Source of the DNA: Candidatus Atribacteria bacterium
GTDB taxonomy: Bacteria; Atribacterota; JS1; SB-45; 34-128
Direction of reading: 5' to 3'
DNA length: 8,287 nt
Assembly: GCA_003451675.1 (NCBI GenBank)
Contig: DMCY01000072.1
Location: 783-9,069, forward strand
Shown here: positions 1 to 6,140 of the stretch, piece after piece
Numbering within the stretch: position 1 is the stretch's first letter
How the letters are laid out: the number at the start of each line of letters is the position of its first letter
Translations under genes and position numbers: made by a program
Notes under the pieces: generated by a model
The model's database searches: none
Told to the model about the DNA's origin: nothing
The model's input: only the letters and a program-made list of their open reading frames with translations

Positions 1-141
1 TTTTTTGTCTTCTTTATATTCTGATTCTGAATCAAAAGACCATGGATCAAAGTTAGTTTCTCTCTTTGTATGTTTTCTTATGTTCCTAGTAATAGAAGAA
101 ATAAGCGACACTACAATAAATAAAATAATAAGAAATTCCAT
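1..141 (-). CDS. Small single-pass membrane protein, partial (3' end beyond window)
   Basis: An ATG at 141-139 opens a frame that runs without a stop to base 1, giving 47 residues, so the C-terminus lies outside the window. The start is preceded by GAAGGG about 9 bases upstream, a usable ribosome binding site. The protein begins with a hydrophobic segment (about residues 3-20, MEFLIILFIVVSLISS) that should act as a membrane anchor. A basic stretch (RNIRKHTKR) and then an acidic, polar tail (FDPWSFDSESEYKEDKK) follow, which suggests a short N-terminal anchor with a cytoplasmic tail. It starts 48 bases after the floA stop on the same strand with no terminator visible between them, so it is probably the third gene of the nfeD-floA operon. 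In Bacillus subtilis a small gene (yqfB) also follows floA, but I cannot show homology. Function unknown. Confidence 0.7.
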   Translation of the reverse strand, partial: MEFLIILFIVVSLISSITRNIRKHTKRETNFDPWSFDSESEYKEDKK

Positions 142-189
142 TAGATTATTCCCTTCGTTCCTAATTACTCTTACTTAGAATGCTCATTT

Positions 190-1191
190 TTAATCTTGTT
201 TATCTTTTTTTTCAGTATCAGTTCCCATTTTTGAAATTGTTCCGCGCATCTGGGTATCTGATTGAATATTTTGCATGTTGTAATAATCCATTACCCCTAA
301 CTTGCCTTCCCGCAGAGCCTGAGACAGAGCTTTAGGCACTTCAGCCTCTGCTTCTACAACCTTAGCCCTCATCTCCTGTACGGCAGCTTTCATTTCCTGT
401 TCTCTAGCAACAGCCATGGCTCTTCTCTCTTCAGCTTTAGCCTGGGCTATTCTCTTATCTGCTTCTGCCTGATCTGTCTGTAATCGTGCACCAATATTTT
501 TGCCAACATCTACATCAGCAATGTCAATAGAAAGAATTTCAAAAGCAGTTCCTGAATCCAGACCTTTCTTAAGAATAGTCCTAGATATGTCATCCGGATT
601 TTCCAATACCTGTTTATGTGTCTTGGCTGAACCAATAGTTGAAACTACACCTTCACCAACTCGAGCAATAATGGTCTCTTCTCCTGCCCCTCCAACTAAG
701 CGCTCGATATTAGCCCTTACTGTTACCCTAGCCCTTGCCTTAACTTCAATACCGTCGCTGGCGACAGCTGCCACAAGAGGAGTTTCAATTACCTTAGGAT
801 TAACACTCATCTGGACTGCTTTTAAGACATCTCGACCTGCCAGATCAATAGCAGCAGCTCTCTCAAAACCCAGGTCTATATTTGCTCGCTGGGCAGCAAT
901 CAGTGCATTAACAACATTATCTACATTCCCCCCTGCCAGATAATGTCCTTCTAGATTGTTTACATTAAGGTCTATCCCGGCCTTAGTAGCTTTAATCAAG
1001 GGTTCTACAACTTTTGCCGGAACGACCCTGCGCAACCTCATCCCGACAAGAGTAATCAAGCCCACACGTACATTTGCAGCCAATGCAGCTATCCATAATC
1101 TTATGGGAATAAAGCTAAATATAACTGAAAAAATAATAACAACAAGAAATACTATCAACAAAAAAGGTAAAGTACTTCCAATATCAATCAT
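190..1191 (-). CDS. floA: Flotillin-like protein FloA
   Basis: This is a 333-residue membrane scaffold protein of the bacterial flotillin-like FloA (YqfA) family, close to the 331 residues of the B. subtilis protein. FloA proteins insert into the inner leaflet and organise functional membrane microdomains that gather signalling and secretion proteins. The N-terminus is a hydrophobic hairpin-type segment (about residues 8-30). A PHB/SPFH-like region follows (about 55-235) with family-typical stretches such as [20 protein letters not shown] and [20 protein letters not shown]. After that comes an Ala/Glu/Lys-rich coiled coil (about 238-290) and the conserved C-terminal [17 protein letters not shown]. 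The ATG start is backed by AAGGAG about 9 bases upstream. The gene lies 22 bases downstream of nfeD on the same strand, the standard pairing for this family. Identification is confident. The downstream partners of these microdomains in this organism cannot be read from the window. Confidence 0.97.
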   Translation of the reverse strand: MIDIGSTLPFLLIVFLVVIIFSVIFSFIPIRLWIAALAANVRVGLITLVGMRLRRVVPAKVVEPLIKATKAGIDLNVNNLEGHYLAGGNVDNVVNALIAAQRANIDLGFERAAAIDLAGRDVLKAVQMSVNPKVIETPLVAAVASDGIEVKARARVTVRANIERLVGGAGEETIIARVGEGVVSTIGSAKTHKQVLENPDDISRTILKKGLDSGTAFEILSIDIADVDVGKNIGARLQTDQAEADKRIAQAKAEERRAMAVAREQEMKAAVQEMRAKVVEAEAEVPKALSQALREGKLGVMDYYNMQNIQSDTQMRGTISKMGTDTEKKDKQD

Positions 1192-1213
1192 AATTTATTC
1201 TCCTTTCTTAAAT

Positions 1214-2524
1214 TTAATCTTCTTTATCAATATTTCGAACTACAACTCGATATCCTTCTACTTTGACTACTTCTACAGTCTTCCCGGAAGGTATATAAGC
1301 CCCCTCACTAACCGTATCATATTTTTCCTCATCAATTTCGACAGTCCCGGAAGGCCGTAGAGGTGTAATAGTTTGTCCCTTTTTCCCCAGTAAATAGCTA
1401 TAATCTTTAGTGGAACTATATCCAGCTTCCTTGTTTGCAGAATATGAGAGTATAAAGTTTTTCAGGCTACCTTTACGTTGAAAATATTTAAACGCACCAT
1501 AACCGGCAATCCCGGAAATAAAAATAGAAATTAGTAACATATATATGCCCAATGTTGTGGATGCTGCGGCAAGTACAATGGCAACAGCAACGGCTGCCAA
1601 TCCACCAATTCCAAAGATTCCAAAACCTGGAACAAAGGCCTCCACCAAAAGAAATATAATTCCAAAAGCAAATAGAAAAATTACTGGCCATCCGGCAATC
1701 CCGGTAAGAAAGTGTCCGCCAAAATAGAGTCCAAAGGAAAGTAAACTCAGAAATCCACCAATACCAAAACCAGCAGACAGAATTTCCACAATTAAAAAGA
1801 AAAAACCCATCATCAAAAGAAAAGTAGACACAATGGGGTTTATAATCCATCCACTTAATTTTTCCCAAAATGACGCAGATATCTGAATGACTTCTACTGA
1901 TGACAGATCCTCTATCTCCAGCAATTCATCAATAGAAGACACGGTGCCATTACTAAAATTGATTTTTTCAGCTTCAGCCGTAGTTAAGGTTAGTAACTCC
2001 CCTTCTTCGACCAGATTTTCGATAGCTATCTCTTTACGAACCATTGCTGCTGCTATCTTAGGATCTTTGCCCTGTCTTTCAGCAACGCTTCTCATTTCTG
2101 CCTCCCAGAAGGAAAACATCTTTTCATTTACCTCTCCTCCTCCTAAAAGGACAGGTTCGGCAGCCCCAATAGTAGACCCTGGTGTCATATAAAAAGCATC
2201 TGTAAGCAATGACAGGTATGCTCCAGCAGAAAGGGCATTGGTATTAATATATCCATAAATTGGTGCTGAAAAATTACCCATAAGAATTTTTGCTTTTTGG
2301 GCTGTATCAATAAAACCTCCTGGTGTGTCAATATCAAGAATAACAGCTTCTACATCCTCTTCTTTGGCTTCTTGGAGGGAACGTTCCAAAAAAAGCAGCC
2401 AACCAGGTTCAATCTGACCCCTGACAGGAATAACATACACAGAAGATGAGCTTGCACTCAAGGACAATATGAAAAATGATATTAGTAGAAAAAGAGCAAA
2501 AATAATATAATTCCTTTTAGCCAA
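1214..2524 (-). CDS. nfeD: Long-form NfeD membrane protein with ClpP/S49-like serine protease domain
   Basis: A 436-residue membrane protein of the long NfeD family (YqeZ-like), partner of FloA. I place the start at TTG 2524-2522 because GGAGG (2534-2530) lies 5 bases upstream. An ATG at 2536 is in frame, but it overlaps that site and has none of its own. Numbering from TTG, residues 6-24 are a signal or anchor helix. About 30-190 form a ClpP-class (S49-like) protease domain. Ser99 in ALSAGAYL aligns with the nucleophile of archaeal PH1510, and Lys135 is a plausible general base for the Ser-Lys dyad. The segment DIDTPGG matches the family's substrate-strand region. Around 229-345 are four or five membrane helices. 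About 376-430 make a C-terminal NfeD OB-fold (LLGKKGQTITPLRPSG...VEVVKVEGYRVVV). In PH1510-type proteins the protease cleaves C-terminal hydrophobic parts of stomatin/flotillin-like partners; whether this one is active is inferred from the retained Ser. Confidence 0.95.
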   Translation of the reverse strand: MAKRNYIIFALFLLISFFILSLSASSSSVYVIPVRGQIEPGWLLFLERSLQEAKEEDVEAVILDIDTPGGFIDTAQKAKILMGNFSAPIYGYINTNALSAGAYLSLLTDAFYMTPGSTIGAAEPVLLGGGEVNEKMFSFWEAEMRSVAERQGKDPKIAAAMVRKEIAIENLVEEGELLTLTTAEAEKINFSNGTVSSIDELLEIEDLSSVEVIQISASFWEKLSGWIINPIVSTFLLMMGFFFLIVEILSAGFGIGGFLSLLSFGLYFGGHFLTGIAGWPVIFLFAFGIIFLLVEAFVPGFGIFGIGGLAAVAVAIVLAAASTTLGIYMLLISIFISGIAGYGAFKYFQRKGSLKNFILSYSANKEAGYSSTKDYSYLLGKKGQTITPLRPSGTVEIDEEKYDTVSEGAYIPSGKTVEVVKVEGYRVVVRNIDKED

Positions 2525-2529
2525 AACAA

Positions 2530-2534
2530 CCTCC
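2530..2534 (-). promoter_or_regulatory. Shine-Dalgarno site deciding the nfeD start
   Basis: GGAGG on the minus strand, 5 bases before TTG 2524-2522. It overlaps the G of the in-frame ATG at 2536-2534, so that ATG cannot use it. No purine-rich site lies ahead of the ATG. This makes TTG the better start. Confidence 0.65.
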
Positions 2535-2664
2535 ATTCTGTTTATTAAGTTACCCTAAAAATTTATTCCGAATATTTTTCATAATTTAAAAGTAATTCAA
2601 CTAAGCGGGACTGGACGATTTACCATGATGTCATTATTGTATCGTAGAATATAAATGTACCTCA

Positions 2665-2693
2665 ATTATAATAAACATGTATATAGATAGCAA
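2665..2693 (-). promoter_or_regulatory. Probable sigma-A-type promoter of the nfeD-floA operon
   Basis: On the minus strand TTGCTA (2693-2688; 4 of 6 bases of the -35 consensus) is followed after exactly 17 bases by a perfect TATAAT (2670-2665). Transcription would begin near 2658, leaving a leader of about 130 bases before nfeD. No ECF/SigW-like GAAAC...CGT pair, which drives the B. subtilis operon, was seen here. Confidence 0.55.
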
Positions 2694-2796
2694 GCAATTA
2701 AATAAGCAGTTATTTTAGAATTGTAATTTTAATTTTAAGTTTTTACTGAAATATTACTGATAATTTTACAACATTAACTATTTTCTTACTATTATA

Positions 2797-4005
2797 TCAG
2801 AACACTAATCCGGTAACTATTAATATAATAGCTAATCCGGAAAATACAAAGGTCATTAAAAGTTTCATTTTTCCAAAATTCTTTTTGGAAAAATCTGTCC
2901 ATTGCTGAGAACTTGTACCCCAATAGGTAAATAAAAAGACCATTATTAATGGTATAACAAACATTAAATTATATACTAATAAATATAAGAGTGCATTTGT
3001 TCTTAATTCTGGAACATTACTAATAAAAATAAGTGTTGGCAAATAAATCTGCCCTGTACAGGCTAGTTCTAAAACTGAAACCAAAAAACCTGTAGCTGCT
3101 GCCATTATAACGAAATTCCTAGTCTTGACATTTTTTCTAATTGTAGAGTGAATCATTTTCTTCATTCGTTCCGGTAACTGTAAAGTAGCTTCACAGGGTT
3201 GACCGGTTTTTTTGAATTTTAGATAATCTGATAAACTAATAAAAGCCAAAACAGCACTAACCGCTGCCATAACAAAAACAAATATTTTTCTCACAATCGG
3301 CAGGATAGATAAGGAAGTAACAATTTTAAGAGCCCCGGTACCAATAAGGAAATAAGTAATAAAGACTGCTAGTGTAAACATTCCTCCTACCAATAACAGC
3401 TCTTTGCCTTTACGATTAATAAGCGTCAGATAAGAAATAAAAAATATTATAGTTGCAAAAGCACAGGGATTTACACCATCGATTAACCCACTAACGACAA
3501 TAGCTCCGATACCAAATGATCGAAAACGCTCAATCAACCGATTTTGCACTGATGACTGGTCTTCTTCTACCTTTTGCCATGGTGGAAGAAATTCTTTCCC
3601 CTCTATTTCTTCGATATAATTAATAATATTTTCATAACTTATTTGTTCTCTCAAAAAATATCTATCACCGATATATATCAGCGGCACTAAAAGCCTATCA
3701 TACTCTGATACCTGATAAAATTCCCCTAACTGTTCTGCAAGGGCAACTCCTTCCGGTGTTGAAATATCAAAATCCCTAATTTCAATTTGTGGGTACTGAA
3801 AAACAATCTCTTCTAATATTTTTTTGGCTCTTTCACAATCATGACAACCCGGTTCAGAGAATATAGCAATATAAATTGCTTGTTCCTGCATGTCTTGCTG
3901 ATTTACCTGACAATCGAGGGTAATGGTATTTATAATAAAATAGATAAATAATAAAAAAATAATAAAAACAATTTTTAAAAAATTTTTTGTATTTATATTA
4001 GACAT
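2797..4005 (-). CDS. Exported thioredoxin-like domain fused to CcdA/DsbD-type membrane electron carrier
   Basis: A 402-residue membrane thiol-redox protein. The N-terminus has a signal anchor (about residues 9-28). A thioredoxin/glutaredoxin-like domain follows (about 44-135) with a CxxC active site at Cys54-Cys57 (EPGCHDCERA). The C-terminal half is a six-helix CcdA/DsbD-beta-like domain: Cys181 in DGVNPCAFA and Cys316 in ELACTGQIYLP are the paired intramembrane cysteines expected to take electrons from cytoplasmic thioredoxin. A third conserved-looking motif, LQLPERMKK with Cys271 just before it, lies in the loop between helices 3 and 4. By family knowledge the membrane part should reduce the extracytoplasmic CxxC domain, which then reduces external disulfides or feeds a cytochrome or peroxide system. 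The ATG is preceded by GGAG 9 bases upstream. The gene stands alone: 260 bases separate it from nfeD and debris lies upstream. No terminator hairpin was seen after its TGA stop. Confidence 0.9.
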   Translation of the reverse strand: MSNINTKNFLKIVFIIFLLFIYFIINTITLDCQVNQQDMQEQAIYIAIFSEPGCHDCERAKKILEEIVFQYPQIEIRDFDISTPEGVALAEQLGEFYQVSEYDRLLVPLIYIGDRYFLREQISYENIINYIEEIEGKEFLPPWQKVEEDQSSVQNRLIERFRSFGIGAIVVSGLIDGVNPCAFATIIFFISYLTLINRKGKELLLVGGMFTLAVFITYFLIGTGALKIVTSLSILPIVRKIFVFVMAAVSAVLAFISLSDYLKFKKTGQPCEATLQLPERMKKMIHSTIRKNVKTRNFVIMAAATGFLVSVLELACTGQIYLPTLIFISNVPELRTNALLYLLVYNLMFVIPLIMVFLFTYWGTSSQQWTDFSKKNFGKMKLLMTFVFSGLAIILIVTGLVF

Positions 4006-4127
4006 TCCACCTAACTCCTATTTTTTTATCAGATTTCTAAATTACTTATAGTTTAAGACTTACCAAATTACCGAAAATAGATATTCTATACTGCAAGTTA
4101 CATATTTTCACATTAATGCTTATTGGT

Positions 4128-4335
4128 TTATGGAGTTAAAACCAATGTTAATTTTAACATAATCAATGCCTGAATTGGAATGCCTGTTATTGTTATTGCT
4201 AAAAATAAATAATTAATCCAATAGACAATAAATGCTTTCTTAGGCTAATCCAAACCTTATTGTCTTCTCATGATCAAATCGGGTGAAAGGTTCCGGGGAA
4301 GGATTTTCTTTAGAGGCAACTACTTGATTACCCAT
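4128..4335 (-). pseudogene. Frameshifted small membrane-protein gene (possible cytochrome b N-terminus)
   Basis: An ATG at 4335-4333 has GAGGG (4347-4343) 7 bases upstream and opens 31 codons (begins MGNQVVASKENPSPEP, ends KTIRFGLA) to TAA 4242-4240. Skipping one T (4242) right after the GCC codon joins this to a second frame (4241-4128) of 37 codons, beginning KKAFIVYWINYLFLAITITG and ending in TAA. The joined 68-residue product would have one strong membrane segment. The pattern FxRF...R......L.ITGIP loosely recalls the first helix of b-type cytochromes of the formate dehydrogenase/hydrogenase class, which would suit a redox neighbourhood, but this is only a resemblance and the usual heme His is not visible. 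The GCC-UAA junction is not a known slippery site, so decay is likelier than programmed frameshifting. It could also be a real 31-residue peptide gene. Confidence 0.4.
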
Positions 4336-4400
4336 AGCTATACCCTCGTTAATATTAATTATTACTTACTACTTTTTGTATAGCTATTTGTATAGCTATG
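4333..4400. repeat. Three copies of a TATAGCTAT motif: 12-bp tandem repeat plus 11-bp inverted copy
   Basis: TTTGTATAGCTA occurs twice in perfect tandem at 4375-4386 and 4387-4398. The 11 bases GTATAGCTATG at 4390-4400 are also present as an exact inverted copy at 4333-4343, separated by 46 AT-rich bases. The inverted copy overlaps the ATG of the frameshifted small gene. The arrangement could be an operator cluster, a stem-loop, or a scar from recombination; nothing here separates these. Confidence 0.6.
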
Positions 4401-4460
4401 AAATGGAGTGGTCAAATTTATTTTGTAGACAAATGAATGTGATTTTCTGATCCATTTCAT
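4398..4460. repeat. 10-bp perfect inverted repeat
   Basis: ATGAAATGGA (4398-4407) and its exact complement TCCATTTCAT (4451-4460) flank 43 bases. The left arm overlaps the end of the tandem repeat. A stem-loop is possible, but there is no T-tract after it, so it is not a standard terminator. Confidence 0.4.
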
Positions 4461-4505
4461 GGAATAAAATGAGCGGTATATCCTTAGTGAAACTAAGATT
4501 ATTGA

Positions 4506-4706
4506 ACATGCATAAGTTTTAGAGATATATTTCCCCTTTTTAATTGTGGTGTTACTTTCGGTTACCTGTATAATTTTTCCCTATTACATAATGCAGATAC
4601 TATCGGACCTTCCCCGGATGTCAGCGATAATACTACATTATCTAATATATCTAATACGGGAGATATGCCTGCGAATGGCCAGGATAAAGCAGTAAATATT
4701 TTTTAA
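4506..4706 (+). pseudogene. Start-less open fragment, probable remnant of a gene
   Basis: A plus-strand frame stays open for 66 codons after a TGA at 4503 and ends in TAA 4704-4706, without any ATG/GTG/TTG start near its beginning or a ribosome binding site. The last 37 residues (NADTIGPSPDVSDN... to ...NGQDKAVNIF) are polar and read like a protein C-terminus, and bases 4593-4690 are clearly richer in G and C than their surroundings, as expected of former coding DNA. The antisense frame is also open over most of the stretch (contains SPVLDILDNVVLSLTSGEG), so even the strand is uncertain. No family was recognised. Confidence 0.25.
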
Positions 4707-4895
4707 TAGATATTTTGGTAAAGAATAAATATTGTTTATATCTGCTTCTTGCCCCTGTAGTATAGGTGATGGAATATTAAGTTCGTATAAAATTTGTTAA
4801 AGCTTAGATAAATTAGCTTCTTATTTGCTTTTATATAAAACAATTTTGTATAATTTTAATTAAATGGTTAAATCAAATTATCACAAAAAAATGAT

Positions 4896-4922
4896 TATTT
4901 TTATACTTAAAGTATAAAAATA
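4896..4922. promoter_or_regulatory. 27-bp perfect palindrome, candidate operator
   Basis: Thirteen bases on each side (TATTTTTATACTT and its complement) are perfectly symmetric around a single A at 4909. It ends 1 base before the -35 box of the promoter at 4924-4952. The core TATACTT-A-AAGTATA is the kind of site a dimeric helix-turn-helix regulator binds. The zinc-ribbon/HTH protein encoded downstream is the obvious candidate. A purely AT hairpin is a poor terminator. Confidence 0.5.
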
Positions 4923-4923
4923 T

Positions 4924-4952
4924 TTGATATTTAGGAAAATATGGTGTATCAT
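4924..4952 (+). promoter_or_regulatory. Probable promoter of the plus-strand three-gene cassette
   Basis: TTGATA (4924-4929; 5 of 6 bases of the -35 consensus), exactly 17 bases, then TATCAT (4947-4952; 5 of 6 of the -10 consensus). Transcription would begin near 4959. Another plus-strand TATAAT at 4849-4854 has a weaker upstream partner (TTGCTT, 18 bases away). Confidence 0.55.
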
Positions 4953-5095
4953 AAAAAAATAAAATAAAAATCCTAGTTATAATTTCTCTGATTTTAAAAA
5001 GCTTTCAAAGATAAAAGTAAAATATTTATACATAGTATTGTATTGCTCGTGATGGAGCATGTAAGTATTTCAGTCTTCGCACAAAAAAAGCAATT

Positions 5096-5362
5096 TTGGA
5101 TTTTATAAAGAATGATGGGTTAGAAAATCTCTTATTTTTAAATACTAAGCCTTGGGAACAAAACCCGAATAAAACGACAATAATGGTAGATGCTTACGAA
5201 TTTACATCTGGTAATAAAAAAGGGTATATAGCATATATTTATAACAAAAACACTAATAAATGGTTTATTAAATCATTTCATCTATCCGAGAATATGAATG
5301 ATCAAATGGCACAAGCAATAAAAAAATCTGAACTCCTTAAAAAAGTTGGGTTGGAGGAATAA
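5096..5362 (+). CDS. Small unknown protein, first gene of AT-rich cassette; 5' end uncertain
   Basis: From TTG 5096 the frame encodes 88 residues. The body looks like beta strands (TTIMVDAYEF at about 27-36, GYIAYIYN at 43-50, KWFIKSFHL at 55-63) followed by a charged helix (NMNDQMAQAIKKSELLKKV). I do not recognise the family. The TTG start is weak: no purine-rich site precedes it. The same frame is open back to 5036, and the extra residues (CIARDGACKYFSLRTKKAIL) read as natural protein, yet no ATG, GTG or TTG lies in frame there. The gene may have lost its 5' end or may use an unusual start. Its stop is 1 base before the ATG of the MqsA-like gene, so the two are translationally coupled. Toxin-like position ahead of an antitoxin-like gene is suggestive only. 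Confidence 0.6.
   Translation: MDFIKNDGLENLLFLNTKPWEQNPNKTTIMVDAYEFTSGNKKGYIAYIYNKNTNKWFIKSFHLSENMNDQMAQAIKKSELLKKVGLEE
5353..5357 (+). promoter_or_regulatory. Shine-Dalgarno site deciding the start of the zinc-ribbon/HTH gene
   Basis: GGAGG lies 6 bases before ATG 5364, inside the last codons of the upstream gene. It rules out the in-frame TTG at 5346, which lies upstream of it. Confidence 0.8.
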
Positions 5363-5363
5363 T

Positions 5364-6095
5364 ATGAATAAAAAAATATGTCCAGCATGTGGCTCCAAAA
5401 ATATATCTGAAAACAAAAAAACTATTACAATTAAAGAACCTTTTGCAGGAGAAGAAAGTATTGAAATAATTGAAAATGTTTGTAAAACATGTAAGTCTAA
5501 AGGAGATTTTTTCGACCAGAATAATGAAATGATAGAAGCGAAAATTAAAGGATTAAAACAAAAAAGTGTTGAAAATATTTTAAAATATTTTATTAAAAAT
5601 AAAAGAAGCTTAACATCAATAGAAAGAGCCTTAGAAATTCCTTTTCGTACTCTTGCTAAATGGAAAAACAAAATAACCAAGACTTCTGCGGCAGGAATTG
5701 CCTTATTGCGCTTTATAAGGTTATTCCCATGGCTTATAGATGTGGCAGAAAATAAGTATGATACTAAAAAAGCAGAAAATATAATGCTCAACAATGCAAT
5801 AGAAAAATTAAGCAAAATAACGGGGAACAAAAAAGCAACTTATGTTGAAGAAGAAAAAATATATATTGGTGGAGCCGAGCTATCCAAAAATATGGTAGAT
5901 ACAGACAATATTGTTGATAGCTTAAATCTCTTGTTAGAAGAATCTTTCAAAAAGATGCAAAAAAGTCAATATGCCAAAGATAGTCTTGTGGCAAAAAACA
6001 CAACAGCAATAGACACCGCTGAGGTTATTGAGCCTGTTTCTGCTAAAGATAATTCTAATTCAACCGGAGAAAAGACGGGCAACTGTACAGTTTGA
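5364..6095 (+). CDS. Zinc-ribbon plus helix-turn-helix protein, MqsA/YgiT-type antitoxin-like
   Basis: A 243-residue probable DNA-binding protein. The start is ATG 5364 with GGAGG 6 bases upstream. The N-terminus holds two Cys pairs, Cys6-x2-Cys9 (CPACG) and Cys40-x2-Cys43 (CKTC), with a beta-rich spacer, as in YgiT/MqsA zinc domains. Residues about 65-125 resemble the XRE-like helix-turn-helix of MqsA proteins: SLTSIERALEIPFRTLAKW, then TSAAGIALLRFIRLFP, matching the family's usual S.A...LLR.....P ending. Beyond residue 135 is an extension of about 110 residues that MqsA (131 residues in E. coli) lacks. It has a predicted helix near 180-205 and a Ser/Thr/Asn-rich tail ending NSTGEKTGNCTV. 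By family knowledge such proteins repress their own promoter and may neutralise a partner toxin. The palindrome at 4896-4922 is a fitting target. Family assignment is from motifs only; a phage or mobile-element regulator is the main alternative. Confidence 0.75.
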   Translation: MNKKICPACGSKNISENKKTITIKEPFAGEESIEIIENVCKTCKSKGDFFDQNNEMIEAKIKGLKQKSVENILKYFIKNKRSLTSIERALEIPFRTLAKWKNKITKTSAAGIALLRFIRLFPWLIDVAENKYDTKKAENIMLNNAIEKLSKITGNKKATYVEEEKIYIGGAELSKNMVDTDNIVDSLNLLLEESFKKMQKSQYAKDSLVAKNTTAIDTAEVIEPVSAKDNSNSTGEKTGNCTV

Positions 6096-6127
6096 AAATT
6101 AAAGAAACAAACTATTAAGACATATTT

Positions 6128-6133
6128 AGGAGG
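6128..6133 (+). promoter_or_regulatory. Shine-Dalgarno site for the TTG-started third cassette gene
   Basis: A perfect AGGAGG lies 7 bases before TTG 6141, in the 45-base gap after the zinc-ribbon/HTH gene. No ATG is in frame nearby, so TTG is the start. Confidence 0.8.
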
Positions 6134-6140
6134 TTATACC

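Larger units (their letters stand above)
4006..5035. other. Gene-poor AT-rich region with gene debris, repeats and a plus-strand promoter
   Basis: About 1 kb with no intact, well-supported gene. The first 120 bases are the leader of the thioredoxin/CcdA gene. Next come a frameshifted small gene (4128-4335, minus), a cluster of TATAGCTAT-type repeats (4333-4400), a 10-base inverted repeat (4398-4407 with 4451-4460), a formerly coding-looking fragment (4506-4706), then very AT-rich sequence ending in a palindrome and promoter (4896-4952). No tRNA, rRNA, CRISPR array or insertion-sequence end was recognised. Confidence 0.6.

Noticed and set aside
500..943. 147-codon plus-strand open frame inside floA
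   Set aside because: Antisense to a confidently identified floA; low-complexity Ala/Ser/Thr product and no ribosome binding site.
1887..2192. Plus-strand open frame of 101 codons inside nfeD
   Set aside because: Antisense to the NfeD protease domain, Ser-rich and without translation signals.
2537..2796. Terminator for the thioredoxin/CcdA gene or a riboswitch ahead of nfeD
   Set aside because: No GC-rich stem with a T-tract and no recognisable conserved RNA motif was found on either strand.
4362..4460. 32-residue minus-strand ORF beginning MKWIRKSHSF and ending across the tandem repeat
   Set aside because: No ribosome binding site precedes its ATG, and its end is made of the TTTGTATAGCTA repeat; no independent support.
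4591..4695. 34-residue plus-strand ORF from ATG 4591
   Set aside because: No ribosome binding site, and it overlaps better-looking open frames of the same fragment.
4898..4920. Palindrome as a rho-independent terminator
   Set aside because: The stem is almost entirely A-T and the loop would be too small; position beside a promoter favours an operator.
5282..5830. 182-codon minus-strand open frame inside the zinc-ribbon/HTH gene
   Set aside because: It is the antisense of a Lys/Asn-rich gene with a strong ribosome binding site; its Phe/Leu/Ile/Ser-rich product is what A-rich coding DNA gives when read backwards.
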